Shown here in pieces: positions 26,138-34,674 of a stretch of DNA of 64,000 nt. This stretch comes from Parasphingopyxis sp. CP4 (GTDB taxonomy: Bacteria; Pseudomonadota; Alphaproteobacteria; Sphingomonadales; Sphingomonadaceae): NCBI RefSeq assembly GCF_013378055.1, contig NZ_CP051130.1:2296001-2360000 (forward strand). Reading direction: 5' to 3'. A program made the position numbers and the translations under genes. The notes under the pieces are model-generated. The model searched no databases. It saw nothing but the letters and a program-made list of their open reading frames with translations, and was not told where the DNA came from. Each line of letters begins with the position of its first letter. Positions within the stretch are counted from its first letter, which is position 1.

Positions 26138-26857
26138 ATGTTTGGGCGAGTATCATTGGCTGCAGTGGCGGGTTCCGCCCTGTTTATCGCGGGTTTGACC
26201 GCGATGCCCGATGCTGCCGAATCGCAGGCTCGGTCGCTTTCTCTCAACGCTCCTGGAGCCATGGGCACCTTCACACCGGCATCTGGCGACCCGTCAATGG
26301 CGCGCGCTTTGCGCCGTGCGGGCATCTCGAGTCGCGGAATGCGGTTCACGCCGTCTGCCTCGCGTCAGGGCGATCGTCCGGTCACCGTGGCCGTTCGGGC
26401 GCGCGCTTCGACGACGGAACAGGCGGAACGCAATGCCGAAATCGCGATGGCCAACACCTCGTCGACCGGCGTAACGGCGATCACGCCTTCGGCCTATAAT
26501 CTGGGCGTTTCGGTCGGCTGGCGGCGGTTTGCCATTTCCGGCGATGTCGCCCGTGTTGATAATGCCATCATTCCGGGTCGCTCACGCGAATCGGCAGATG
26601 TTGGTTTGAGCTATTCCGGCCGTCGCTGGAGCACACGGGTCCAGGTATCGGCTGATCGGCCCGCGCCGCAATCGGCTCCGAGCCTGATCGACAATGAAGA
26701 ACGCGTCGCAGTTGATGTCGGCGGTTCGTACAGCATCGCCCGCAACATCGCGATCACCGGTGGTGTTCGCTATCAGCGCCAGCATCGCCTGGCCCAGGAA
26801 GATGTTGATCGGCAGGATAGCCAGGCCGTCTATGTCGGGACAGCGTTCCGCTTCTAA
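26138..26857 (+). CDS. Putative exported beta-barrel (porin-like) protein
   Basis: A 239-residue protein with a signal peptide (residues 1-32, ending in an AESQA region). Residues 110-239 show alternating polar/hydrophobic strands (NLGVSVGWRRFAISGDVARV, ADVGLSYSGRRWSTRVQVSA, VAVDVGGSYSIARNIAITGG) and the sequence ends in VYVGTAFRF. The terminal Phe is the BAM insertion signal of outer-membrane barrels. Residues 35-105 are a basic, Ser/Arg-rich region. The function is unknown; a small barrel or a surface-exposed lipid-binding protein are both possible. AAGGAG lies upstream at about 26118. Confidence 0.62.
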   Translation: MFGRVSLAAVAGSALFIAGLTAMPDAAESQARSLSLNAPGAMGTFTPASGDPSMARALRRAGISSRGMRFTPSASRQGDRPVTVAVRARASTTEQAERNAEIAMANTSSTGVTAITPSAYNLGVSVGWRRFAISGDVARVDNAIIPGRSRESADVGLSYSGRRWSTRVQVSADRPAPQSAPSLIDNEERVAVDVGGSYSIARNIAITGGVRYQRQHRLAQEDVDRQDSQAVYVGTAFRF

Positions 26858-27441
26858 TTGCGATCTGGCGTCAGCGCCCCGATTGCCGCCCATCCATAGA
26901 TATTGAAACCGGCCAGCGATTGCGCGCGGCTGTTCGTCATGCCGCCCAGCGCGATCACGGGAATTCGCGATTGCCGGACCAGCTCTCCAAATCGCACACG
27001 GCCGAGCGATGGGGCGCCGGGATGCGATTCTGTGGCGAATACCGGAGAAAAAAACACCAGATCTGCGCCAACCCGTTCGGCGAGGCGCAGCTCGGCGAGA
27101 TTATGGGCCGCCATGGTGCGAATGAGGCCCGGCGGTCCGCGTTCGCCAGAGCGTGCATGAAAACCATCGGCGTGACTGGATCGCGCCAGTTTGGCGGATC
27201 CGGCTGTCACAAGAACCAAACCCCGCCCGTCGGCAATCTTTCGAATCCGTGCAACCAGCACCCGGCGCTCAGATGGAGAGAGGCTGTAGTGCCGGACAAT
27301 CACCCCGCTGCCGCGCGGCAATGCGTCGAGCGCCGGCCAAAGCTGATCGCCTTGGCGTTCATCGGTCATCAGCCAGAGCTTGGGAAGCGCAGGCGCGAGA
27401 GGGTGGCGGCGTCGCACGCGCCTATCTATAGCAACGGCCAT
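26854..27441 (-). CDS. ThiE/TenI-like protein, catalytically doubtful
   Basis: A 195-residue TIM-barrel protein of the thiamine phosphate synthase family. AERVGADLVFFSPVFATESHPGAPSLG near residue 130 is a clear ThiE/TenI signature, followed by IPVIALGGMTN. The catalytic features of the N-terminal half are poor: the usual QLREK position reads VIVRHYSLSP, the ND motif reads VTAGSA, and the conserved HLGQxD reads ADGFHARSGE. It may be a regulatory or isomerase TenI relative rather than an active synthase. ATG 27441 overlaps the divergent yggS start codon; GTG 27417 avoids this. Confidence 0.7.
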   Translation of the reverse strand: MAVAIDRRVRRRHPLAPALPKLWLMTDERQGDQLWPALDALPRGSGVIVRHYSLSPSERRVLVARIRKIADGRGLVLVTAGSAKLARSSHADGFHARSGERGPPGLIRTMAAHNLAELRLAERVGADLVFFSPVFATESHPGAPSLGRVRFGELVRQSRIPVIALGGMTNSRAQSLAGFNIYGWAAIGALTPDRN

Positions 27442-28120
27442 GGCAACAGGCGATAACCCATCCACTCCGGCAGACCGGCTCGATGATGTCCGGACGGTGA
27501 TGGAGCGCGCCGCCAAAAAAGCAGGCCGCTCGCTATCCGATGTCACGCTGATCGCAATCTCGAAAACCCATGGCGCGGAGGCAATCCAGCCGGTGATCGC
27601 TGCCGGCCAACGCGTGTTTGGCGAGAATCGCGTGCAGGAGGCGCAGGAGAAATGGCCGGCGCTCAAAGCCGAAACCCCGGATATCGAGCTTCATCTGGTT
27701 GGCCAGCTACAATCGAACAAGGCGGATGATGCGGTTGCGCTATTCGATGCGATTCACAGTGTTGATCGCCCATCGCTCGTCAAAGCACTCGCCAAGGCCT
27801 TCGCCAAGACGGATCGCCGACCGGCGCTCTATGTTCAGGTGAATATCGGCGCGGAAGAGCAAAAGGGCGGCTGTGCGATCGAGGTTCTGCCGACGCTTCT
27901 CGCCAGCGCGCGCGACAAGGGCCTCGAAATTACCGGACTGATGTGCATCCCGCCCAATGGGCTGGAGCCTGCACCTTATTTTGCGCTGCTCGCCAAATTG
28001 GCGGCGGAGAATGGCGTGCAAAAACTCAGCATGGGCATGTCGTCTGACTATGAGACCGCCATCATGTGCGGCGCGACGCATGTGCGGGTGGGAACCGCGT
28101 TGTTCGGCGCACGGGGCTAG
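27440..28120 (+). CDS. YggS-type PLP homeostasis protein
   Basis: A 226-residue PLP-binding protein. The lysine for the Schiff base is in TLIAISKTHGAEAIQPV near residue 38, with FGENRVQEAQEKWPAL after it, and LSMGMSSDYETAIMCGATHVRVGTALFGARG at the C-terminus is diagnostic. YggS/PLPBP proteins buffer free PLP and affect amino-acid homeostasis. The start ATG shares the palindrome CATG with the minus-strand gene start, leaving no separate 5' UTR. The stop is 1 bp from the ribA stop. Confidence 0.92.
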   Translation: MATGDNPSTPADRLDDVRTVMERAAKKAGRSLSDVTLIAISKTHGAEAIQPVIAAGQRVFGENRVQEAQEKWPALKAETPDIELHLVGQLQSNKADDAVALFDAIHSVDRPSLVKALAKAFAKTDRRPALYVQVNIGAEEQKGGCAIEVLPTLLASARDKGLEITGLMCIPPNGLEPAPYFALLAKLAAENGVQKLSMGMSSDYETAIMCGATHVRVGTALFGARG

Positions 28121-29200
28121 CTAGAGCTGGTGGCCGGTGCGGTCGCGCTTGGTTGCCAGATATTTCTCATTATGCGGATTTTCGCCGTGGCGATGGGCGA
28201 CCTGCTCTTCGACCGTGATACCGGCTGCCGATAATCCCGCACTCTTGTCCGGATTATTGGTCATCAGGCGCACCCGATCCTGGCCAAGCAGGGCCAGCAT
28301 CCGGGCGGCAATCCCGAAATCGCGTTCGTCGACTGCAAAGCCGAGGCGCGTGTTCGCATCGACCGTGTCGAAGCCCTGATCCTGCAGCGCATAGGCGCGC
28401 AGCTTGTTGACCAGACCGATACCGCGCCCTTCCTGGCGCAGATAGAGGAGGATGCCCCAGCCCTGTTCCGCCATTTCGGCCATGGCGCCGGTGAGCTGCG
28501 GCCCGCAATCGCATTTGAGAGAGGTCAGCACATCGCCGGTCAGGCATTCGGAATGAATGCGGACAAGCGGTGCGGAGCCATTGGGTTCGCCGATTATCAG
28601 TGCGACATGTTCGGCGGCATCGGCGCGGTGGCGAAAGGCGATAATTTCTGCCTGCTCGGCCGCTGCCACCGGTAAGCGCGCCCGCGCCGCGATCACCAGG
28701 TCATTGGGATCGTCATAGCTATCGATATCGGCAAGCGCGATTGCATCATCCGCTCCGCCCGGTGTCACGAACACCGCTGGCAGGAGATTGGCGAGCCGGG
28801 CGAGCTTAAGCGCGGCGGTGGCCGTCTCGACATCATCAATCGGTAATGCCCGGAACGGGCCTTTGAGCGGGGTGCTGAGATCAAAAGCCGGATCGGCGAT
28901 CGCGATTGCCGCGCCAAGGTCATGCCAGTCCTCGCGTTGCACACGAACCGGCGCGCCCGGTGTCGCCGCCTCTCGCTGGTTGGCGAGCTTCAAGGTTTCT
29001 GCGCGCCCCGCGCCGATCAATATGTCGGCCGGTGCATCTCCATCGAACGCGGCCAGTCCTGCTTCGTCGGCCGTCTCCACCGCCAGGATGCGGATCGCCT
29101 GATCGCCACTCCCGCAGGAAATCGGCCAACCGCGCCGCAGCGCATCGATCGCGCGCGCGACCTTGCGGCTATCGCCGGATGGGGAGGATGCGTCAGACAC
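28121..29200 (-). CDS. ribA: GTP cyclohydrolase II with degenerate N-terminal domain
   Basis: A 359-residue protein. Residues 190-359 form the RibA domain: SECLTGDVLTSLKCDCGPQL gives the three zinc cysteines, followed by LRQEGRGIGLVNKLRAYALQDQG and the C-terminal LMTNNPDKSAGLSAAG. It makes the first riboflavin intermediate from GTP. Residues 1-170 resemble a RibB-like domain but lack the DDEDRENEGD-type catalytic motif, so this part is probably structural. It overlaps xth by 8 bp and converges with yggS. Confidence 0.9.
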   Translation of the reverse strand: MSDASSPSGDSRKVARAIDALRRGWPISCGSGDQAIRILAVETADEAGLAAFDGDAPADILIGAGRAETLKLANQREAATPGAPVRVQREDWHDLGAAIAIADPAFDLSTPLKGPFRALPIDDVETATAALKLARLANLLPAVFVTPGGADDAIALADIDSYDDPNDLVIAARARLPVAAAEQAEIIAFRHRADAAEHVALIIGEPNGSAPLVRIHSECLTGDVLTSLKCDCGPQLTGAMAEMAEQGWGILLYLRQEGRGIGLVNKLRAYALQDQGFDTVDANTRLGFAVDERDFGIAARMLALLGQDRVRLMTNNPDKSAGLSAAGITVEEQVAHRHGENPHNEKYLATKRDRTGHQL

Positions 29201-29987
29201 TAAATTCGGTCACCAGTGGAACATGATCGGATGGCTTGTGCCAGCTGCGGCTCGGCTCATGGATGCTATGCGCCACCGCTTGCTCTGCGAGTTCGGGGCT
29301 CGCCCACATATGATCGAGGCGCCGGCCGCGATCCGAAGCCGCCCAATCCTTCGCGCGATAACTCCACCAGCTATAATAGCGCTCGGGAGCCGGAATGAAG
29401 CGGCGGCCGAGATCAACCCAGTCATGCGCTTTTTGCAGCTTATCGAGCGTTTCCACTTCGATCGGCGTGTGGCTGACAACCTTGAGCAGCTGTTTGTGGT
29501 TCCAGACATCGGATTCGAGCGGCGCGACATTGAAATCGCCCACCAGAAGCGTCGGCCGATCGAGCTTTTTCGACCATTTCGTCATCCGCCCGAGAAAATC
29601 AAGCTTCTGGCCGAACTTGGGATTCTCTTCGCGATCCGGGATGTCGCCACCGGCCGGAACATAGACATTGTCGAGATGGAAACCGCAATCGAGCCGCACG
29701 CCGACATGGCGCGCTTCCCCATTATCCTGCCAGTCGAGCCGGTCATCTGCATCAAAGGGTATCTTGCTGACGATCGCCACGCCGTGATGCATTTTTTGGC
29801 CGTTCAGCGCCTGATGCTCGTAGCCAAGTGCTTTGAGCGCTTCGACCGGGAAGGTCTCGTCGACCGTCTTGGTTTCCTGCAGGCACAAGATATCCGGCGC
29901 TTCTTCGGTAAGATAGCGCTCGACGATACCGATGCGGAAACGGACGGAATTGATATTCCAGGTCGCGATTTTCACGGTTGAAGCCAT
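29193..29987 (-). CDS. xth: Exodeoxyribonuclease III
   Basis: A 264-residue AP endonuclease/exonuclease of the xth family. KIATWNINSVRFR at the N-terminus has the Asn, LCLQETKTVDETFP the catalytic Glu, TLLVGDFNVAPLESDVW the DFN motif, and the C-terminal KPSDHVPLVTEF the catalytic His. It removes 3'-blocks and incises abasic sites in base-excision repair. Start ATG 29987 gives the standard N-terminus (MASTVKIATW); ATG 30008 adds 7 residues. The stop overlaps ribA by 8 bp. Confidence 0.95.
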   Translation of the reverse strand: MASTVKIATWNINSVRFRIGIVERYLTEEAPDILCLQETKTVDETFPVEALKALGYEHQALNGQKMHHGVAIVSKIPFDADDRLDWQDNGEARHVGVRLDCGFHLDNVYVPAGGDIPDREENPKFGQKLDFLGRMTKWSKKLDRPTLLVGDFNVAPLESDVWNHKQLLKVVSHTPIEVETLDKLQKAHDWVDLGRRFIPAPERYYSWWSYRAKDWAASDRGRRLDHMWASPELAEQAVAHSIHEPSRSWHKPSDHVPLVTEFSV

Positions 29988-30040
29988 GGGAAAGCGTCTA
30001 GCGGCCAACGCCCCGCAACGCCACCGATATTGGAACGAAT

Positions 30041-30074
30041 GACCCCCGCTCCGGGGGCATTTGGAGCGGGGGTC
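30041..30074. repeat. Strong perfect hairpin between xth and lolA
   Basis: GACCCCCGCTCC (30041-30052) and its exact reverse complement (30063-30074) flank a 10 nt spacer. A 12 bp GC-rich stem of this strength is striking in a 297 bp gap without a gene (29988-30284). Neither strand has a T run after it, so a standard intrinsic terminator is not obvious. It may stop or stabilise lolA transcripts. No other feature was seen in the gap. Confidence 0.7.
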
Positions 30075-30284
30075 GAAACCTAGTCGTTCGTCACGCTAGG
30101 CGGGAGATGCAGCCAGAACGGGTAACAGGGGGAATCCCGCTTGGCCTTTTCGCCTCTCCACAGCCTTGTTCTAGCGGGCTGTTCCTGTCGCGCGCATGAA
30201 TGGCGTCACGCACTTTATCGCGGCTATTGTTCGGGTTACCGCCAAGCCGCCTGTCTGGTGCGACAATCCGCTCAACTGCGTCCG

Positions 30285-30932
30285 TTAGCGACGACGGTTG
30301 CGCGGGCGCGGATCGCGATATCGGAAGGTCCGGTTGGCGATTTCCATGCCGAAACGCTGATTGGCGAGGTTGATCGTCGTCAGATTATTCTGCGAATCGA
30401 GCACCGTCCAACCCTGCAACATCAATCCGCCGGGCGATCCCGGGCTGCGCAAGAAGATGATCCGGATCGTCCCATATTCGGGATGCTCCGGATCGCGTGC
30501 CTCGATCCGTACCTCGCTATTGCGCGCCGACGGGATGACGCGCGCAAATTCGGCGAGATCGCGATCGGGGTTGAGCAATACGGAAAGCGGGGAATCGCCG
30601 ATCGGCCAGCGTTGCACCTGGCGGACATCATAATCGACAAAGGTCAGCGCGCGCCCGTCCGACACGACCAGGATGTTGACGCCTTCTTCGTAGGAAAAGC
30701 GGATCCGGCCCGGACGCTTCAGAAACATTTCGCCGCGCACCGACTGGCCTGCGCGGTTGGTTTCGATGAAATCGGCGCGCATCGTGTCGACGCTGCGCAG
30801 ATGCCGCTGGACCTGGGCGAGTGTATCCTGCTGCGCGGCGACGGGGCTCGGCGCGAGAACCGCACCGGTTCCGATCGCAATCGGCAGGGCAGCAAGGGCA
30901 AGGGCGATAATCCGGATCATATGTCCATCCAT
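30285..30932 (-). CDS. lolA: LolA-like outer-membrane lipoprotein carrier protein
   Basis: A 215-residue periplasmic protein with an N-terminal signal (residues 4-30, hydrophobic ALALAALPIAIG). The LolA pattern is visible: VQRHLRSVDTMRADFIETNRAGQSVRGEMFLKRPGRIRFSYEEG near residue 45, then VSDGRALTFVDYDVRQVQRWP. The end QNNLTTINLANQRFG is typical. LolA shuttles lipoproteins from LolCDE to the outer membrane. It sits between ftsK and xth as in other alphaproteobacteria. The basic C-terminus RDPRPRNRRR is short and unusual. Confidence 0.88.
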   Translation of the reverse strand: MDGHMIRIIALALAALPIAIGTGAVLAPSPVAAQQDTLAQVQRHLRSVDTMRADFIETNRAGQSVRGEMFLKRPGRIRFSYEEGVNILVVSDGRALTFVDYDVRQVQRWPIGDSPLSVLLNPDRDLAEFARVIPSARNSEVRIEARDPEHPEYGTIRIIFLRSPGSPGGLMLQGWTVLDSQNNLTTINLANQRFGMEIANRTFRYRDPRPRNRRR

Positions 30933-31012
30933 AGTCTAAACGATGCCGCCTAATGGGTTTGCGCCGTTGAATGCAAACTGAACCCGCGGTTGCGCGCACA
31001 TTCAGGCGATCC

Positions 31013-33307
31013 CTAGAGCGGATTGCCTTCCTGATCGATCAACACTTCGCGGCGGCCGACATGGTTGGCGGCGCTGACCTTGCCTTCGGCTTCCATCCGC
31101 TCGATCAGCCGTGCGGCGTTATTATAGCCGACGCGCAGCTGGCGCTGGATATAGCTGGTTGAGGCCTTCTGGCTTTCCGCAACGATCTGACAGGCCTTGC
31201 GATAGAGCTGGTCTTCAGCCGAATCTTCACCCGTGGGCTGGCCATCGAATGTATAGCCGCCATCTTCGGGCTCTTCGGTAACCGCCTGGATATATTCCGG
31301 CTGGCCCTGTTCGCGCCAATGATCGGCGACCCGGCGCACCTCTTCATCCGATACGAACGGACAATGGACGCGGGCAATCTGCTTGCCACCGGGCATATAG
31401 AGCATGTCGCCCTTGCCGAGCAGCTGTTCGGCACCCTGCTCGCCGAGGATGGTGCGGGAATCGATCTTGGAGGTCACGCTGAACGAAATGCGGGTTGGCA
31501 GGTTCGCCTTGATCACGCCGGTAATCACATCGACCGAGGGGCGCTGCGTCGCCATGATCAGGTGAATGCCGGCTGCACGGGCTTTCTGGGCCAATCGCTG
31601 GATCAGGAATTCGACTTCCTTGCCCGCCGTCATCATCAGATCGGCAAGCTCGTCGACCACGACGACGATCTGGGGGAGGGGCTCATATTCAAGCTCCTCT
31701 TCCTCATAGACCGGCTGGCCGGTGTCCGCATCATAGCCGGTCTGCACGCGTCGGCCGAGCGGTTTGCCCTTGGCCTTGGCCGCGCGGACCTTGTCGTTGA
31801 AGCCCTGCAATGAGCGCACCGATAGCGAGGCGAGCATCCGATAGCGTTCTTCCATCTGCTCGACCGCCCATTTCAGCGCCCGGACTGCCTTGGCGGGTTC
31901 GGTGACGACGGGCGATAGGAGATGCGGGATATCGTCATAGATGCTCAGCTCGAGCATCTTGGGATCGATCATGATCAGCTTACATTCTTCCGGGGTCAGG
32001 CGGTACAGCAGCGACAGGATCATACAGTTCAGCCCGACCGACTTACCCGAACCGGTGGTCCCGGCGACGAGCAGATGCGGCATCGGTGCCAAATCCGCGA
32101 TCACGGGATCGCCGGCGATATTCTTGCCGAGGATGATCGGCAGCTTGGCCGTATGATCTTCAAAGGCGGTGCTCGCGACCATTTCGGAGAGCACCACCAT
32201 CTCGCGATGCTGGTTGGGCAGTTCAATGCCGATCACGCTGCGTCCCGGGATCACCGCGACACGCGCGGAGATGGCCGACATGTTGCGGGCGATATCGTCG
32301 GCCAGCTGGATCACCCGGCTTGCCTTGATGCCGCTCGCGGGTTCGAGCTCATACATGGTGACGACCGGGCCCGGCCGGACTTCGACAATCTGTCCTTTGA
32401 CATGAAAATCATCGAGCACGGATTCAAGCAGGCGCGCATTGCGTTCGAGCGCCGCCTTGTCGAGCGCCTGGCCGCCTTCATCGGAAGGCGGGTTGAGCAG
32501 TTCGAGCGAGGGCAGCTCATAATTGAGGTTGAGCGTGCGCTGGCGCGGTTTCTTGTCGGGAGCTTTGCGCTTGGCCTTGGGATCGGTGATGACCGGCGCG
32601 CGTGCTTCGGGTTCGGGCGGCGCGACTTTCTTGCGCGGCTGCGGCGTTTTCTTCGCCTCTTCCTTGGGATCTGTAATCCGTACGGGTGCCGGTTTTTCGC
32701 GCCGACGGAACAGGAAGGCGCGCTCATCCTCGTTAAAACCGAGGCCGCGATACCAGAGATACACGCCGCCACCGCCAAGCAAGGCGGCCAGCGCCCAGCC
32801 GAGATAGCGTGCGACATCGGGGCTGCCGATCAGGCCGAGCAAACCGCCAACTGCTGCACCGCCGCCATAGCCGAGCACGCCGCCCCAGCCGAGCGGAAGC
32901 CCGCGCACACTGGCGCCGCTGAGTAAAGTCATGGCCGAGCCAACCAGCATGATCGCCACGGCTATCAGCAATGCCGATCGCGCCCAGCGGCCAAGCGGTG
33001 CATCGCGCCACAGGCGCAAGGCGACAAGGACAACCAGCGGAAGCAGCAGCGCGACCAGCGGTCCAAACACCGTCAGCAGGGTTTCGGAGGTATAGGCACC
33101 AACGCTACCAAGCCAGTTCTGTGCGGGGCCGGCTGCTGCCGTATTCAGCGCCGGATCGCTGGGCCGATAGCTGACAAGCGAGAGCGCGGTCAGCACGGTG
33201 ACCGTCAACAGGCCGAGCGATGCCAGTAATGCGGTCGAGCGCGAGGCTGCGCGCCGCATTGCGTCTCGCCAGGCCGGCAGCTGTGCCGCCAATCCACCCT
33301 GTGCCAT
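31013..33307 (-). CDS. ftsK: DNA translocase FtsK
   Basis: A 764-residue FtsK. Four to five transmembrane helices lie in residues 20-190, then a short basic/Pro linker (about residues 205-265). The motor follows: Walker A LLVAGTTGSGKSVGLN near 435, Walker B QIVVVVDELADLMM near 560, and the C-terminal gamma winged-helix TSYIQRQLRVGYNNAARLIERMEAEG, which reads KOPS. It pumps DNA at the division septum toward dif. The linker is much shorter than in E. coli, as usual in alphaproteobacteria. Confidence 0.96.
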   Translation of the reverse strand: MAQGGLAAQLPAWRDAMRRAASRSTALLASLGLLTVTVLTALSLVSYRPSDPALNTAAAGPAQNWLGSVGAYTSETLLTVFGPLVALLLPLVVLVALRLWRDAPLGRWARSALLIAVAIMLVGSAMTLLSGASVRGLPLGWGGVLGYGGGAAVGGLLGLIGSPDVARYLGWALAALLGGGGVYLWYRGLGFNEDERAFLFRRREKPAPVRITDPKEEAKKTPQPRKKVAPPEPEARAPVITDPKAKRKAPDKKPRQRTLNLNYELPSLELLNPPSDEGGQALDKAALERNARLLESVLDDFHVKGQIVEVRPGPVVTMYELEPASGIKASRVIQLADDIARNMSAISARVAVIPGRSVIGIELPNQHREMVVLSEMVASTAFEDHTAKLPIILGKNIAGDPVIADLAPMPHLLVAGTTGSGKSVGLNCMILSLLYRLTPEECKLIMIDPKMLELSIYDDIPHLLSPVVTEPAKAVRALKWAVEQMEERYRMLASLSVRSLQGFNDKVRAAKAKGKPLGRRVQTGYDADTGQPVYEEEELEYEPLPQIVVVVDELADLMMTAGKEVEFLIQRLAQKARAAGIHLIMATQRPSVDVITGVIKANLPTRISFSVTSKIDSRTILGEQGAEQLLGKGDMLYMPGGKQIARVHCPFVSDEEVRRVADHWREQGQPEYIQAVTEEPEDGGYTFDGQPTGEDSAEDQLYRKACQIVAESQKASTSYIQRQLRVGYNNAARLIERMEAEGKVSAANHVGRREVLIDQEGNPL

Positions 33308-33429
33308 CTCGCGCCTCCCGCTTTGTGCGCTTTATGTTCTTCTGTTTGCCTCTAATGCGCTTGCGCTGGACTCCGCGTCAAGCATTTGCGTCTATGCGGC
33401 TCGCTCCGCCTGCGTTAAAGCGAGTCCCT

Positions 33430-34662
33430 ATGGCGATGAACGGCGAAAATCGGACAGATATCATCATTCTGGGCGGCGGACTGGTCGGCCAGACTCTGGC
33501 GCTCGCATTGGACACCCATGGGGTGTCCAGCGCGGTTATCGATCGGATGCCAAGCGAAGCTCTGCTCGACAGCAGCTATGATGGGCGCGTTTCCGCTGTG
33601 GCGAGCGCCAGCAAGAATATGCTCGATGCGATCGGCCTCGGTGAAGCGCTGGACGGCAAGGGCTGTGCAATCGGATCGATCCGGGCGAGTGACGGACTGG
33701 CGCCCGGGCGGCTCGATTTCGAACCGGGCGAGGGCGAAGGCCCGCTCGGCACGATGTTTGAAAATCGGTTGTTGCGCGCGACTTTGTTCGAAGTCTCGCA
33801 GAAGGCCGAGTATATCGATCTCCATATGGCGAAGAGCGCAGCCGATGTTGTCCGCGACGCGAGCGGCGTCACCGTTACGCTGGACGATGGCACGGTGCTC
33901 AAGGGCGGACTGTTGATTGGTGCCGAAGGCCGGGGCTCGCCGACCCGCGATGCGGCGGGCATCAAGATTGCGCGCTGGAGCTATCGCCATCACGCGATCG
34001 TCGCGACGATCAATCATGAACGCCCCCATGGCGCGATTGCCTATGAGATTTTCTATCCGGCCGGGCCCTTTGCCCTGCTGCCGATGCTGGACGATGCGAA
34101 TGGCCCGCGCTCGGCCCTGGTCTGGACAGTCGACGAAAAAGATGGCCCGGCGATGCTCGGGCTGTCTGAGCGCGCCTTTCTTGCCGAAGCCCAAAAGCGG
34201 ATGGGCGGGTTCCTGGGCGATCTGGCGCTGGCCGGACCGCGGGGCAGCTATCCGCTTGGATTCCATCATGCGGCGCACATCACCGGCGAACGGCTGGCGC
34301 TGGTCGGCGACAGCGCGCACGGCATTCACCCGATTGCCGGCCAGGGCCTCAATCTCGGCTTTCGCGATGTTGCAGCGCTCACCGAAGTGCTGGTTGAAGG
34401 CGTCCGGCTCGGCATGGATCCCGGCGATGCGCAGCTTATGAAACGCTATGAGACCTGGCGCAGTCTCGATACGCTGATGGTCGCGATGGCGACAGACGGC
34501 CTGACGCGTTTGTTTGGTATTCCCGGCAAAACCGCTTCGAAGATCCGGCGCATTGGCATGACCGCCGTCGATCGCATCCCGCCCCTAAAACGCCGCTTTG
34601 TCGACGAAGCGCGCGGCAGCAGCGGAAAACTCCCCCTGCTCCTCCGAGGCGTCACGGTTTAG
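33430..34662 (+). CDS. UbiH/UbiF/VisC-family FAD-dependent hydroxylase
   Basis: A 410-residue flavoprotein monooxygenase. The FAD motif is IIILGGGLVGQTLALALD at residues 11-28, and LALVGDSAHGIHPIAGQGLNLGFRDVAAL near 290 is the UbiH/COQ6 signature. It hydroxylates the ubiquinone ring; which carbon (C-5, C-1 or C-6) cannot be told from the sequence. Start ATG 33430; ATG 33436 is two codons in. The 122 bp upstream gap is divergent from ftsK and must hold both promoters. It is followed 12 bp later by a PhyH dioxygenase gene. Confidence 0.9.
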   Translation: MAMNGENRTDIIILGGGLVGQTLALALDTHGVSSAVIDRMPSEALLDSSYDGRVSAVASASKNMLDAIGLGEALDGKGCAIGSIRASDGLAPGRLDFEPGEGEGPLGTMFENRLLRATLFEVSQKAEYIDLHMAKSAADVVRDASGVTVTLDDGTVLKGGLLIGAEGRGSPTRDAAGIKIARWSYRHHAIVATINHERPHGAIAYEIFYPAGPFALLPMLDDANGPRSALVWTVDEKDGPAMLGLSERAFLAEAQKRMGGFLGDLALAGPRGSYPLGFHHAAHITGERLALVGDSAHGIHPIAGQGLNLGFRDVAALTEVLVEGVRLGMDPGDAQLMKRYETWRSLDTLMVAMATDGLTRLFGIPGKTASKIRRIGMTAVDRIPPLKRRFVDEARGSSGKLPLLLRGVTV

Positions 34663-34674
34663 GGCTTTAGTCCA

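Noticed and set aside
30141-30953. Plus-strand frame between xth and lolA
   Set aside because: Mostly antisense to lolA; starts at TTG with no Shine-Dalgarno site and has no recognisable domain.
31922-32926. 334-residue open frame on the plus strand
   Set aside because: Antisense to the FtsK motor domain; its composition is typical of a shadow frame and no start region or motif is recognisable.
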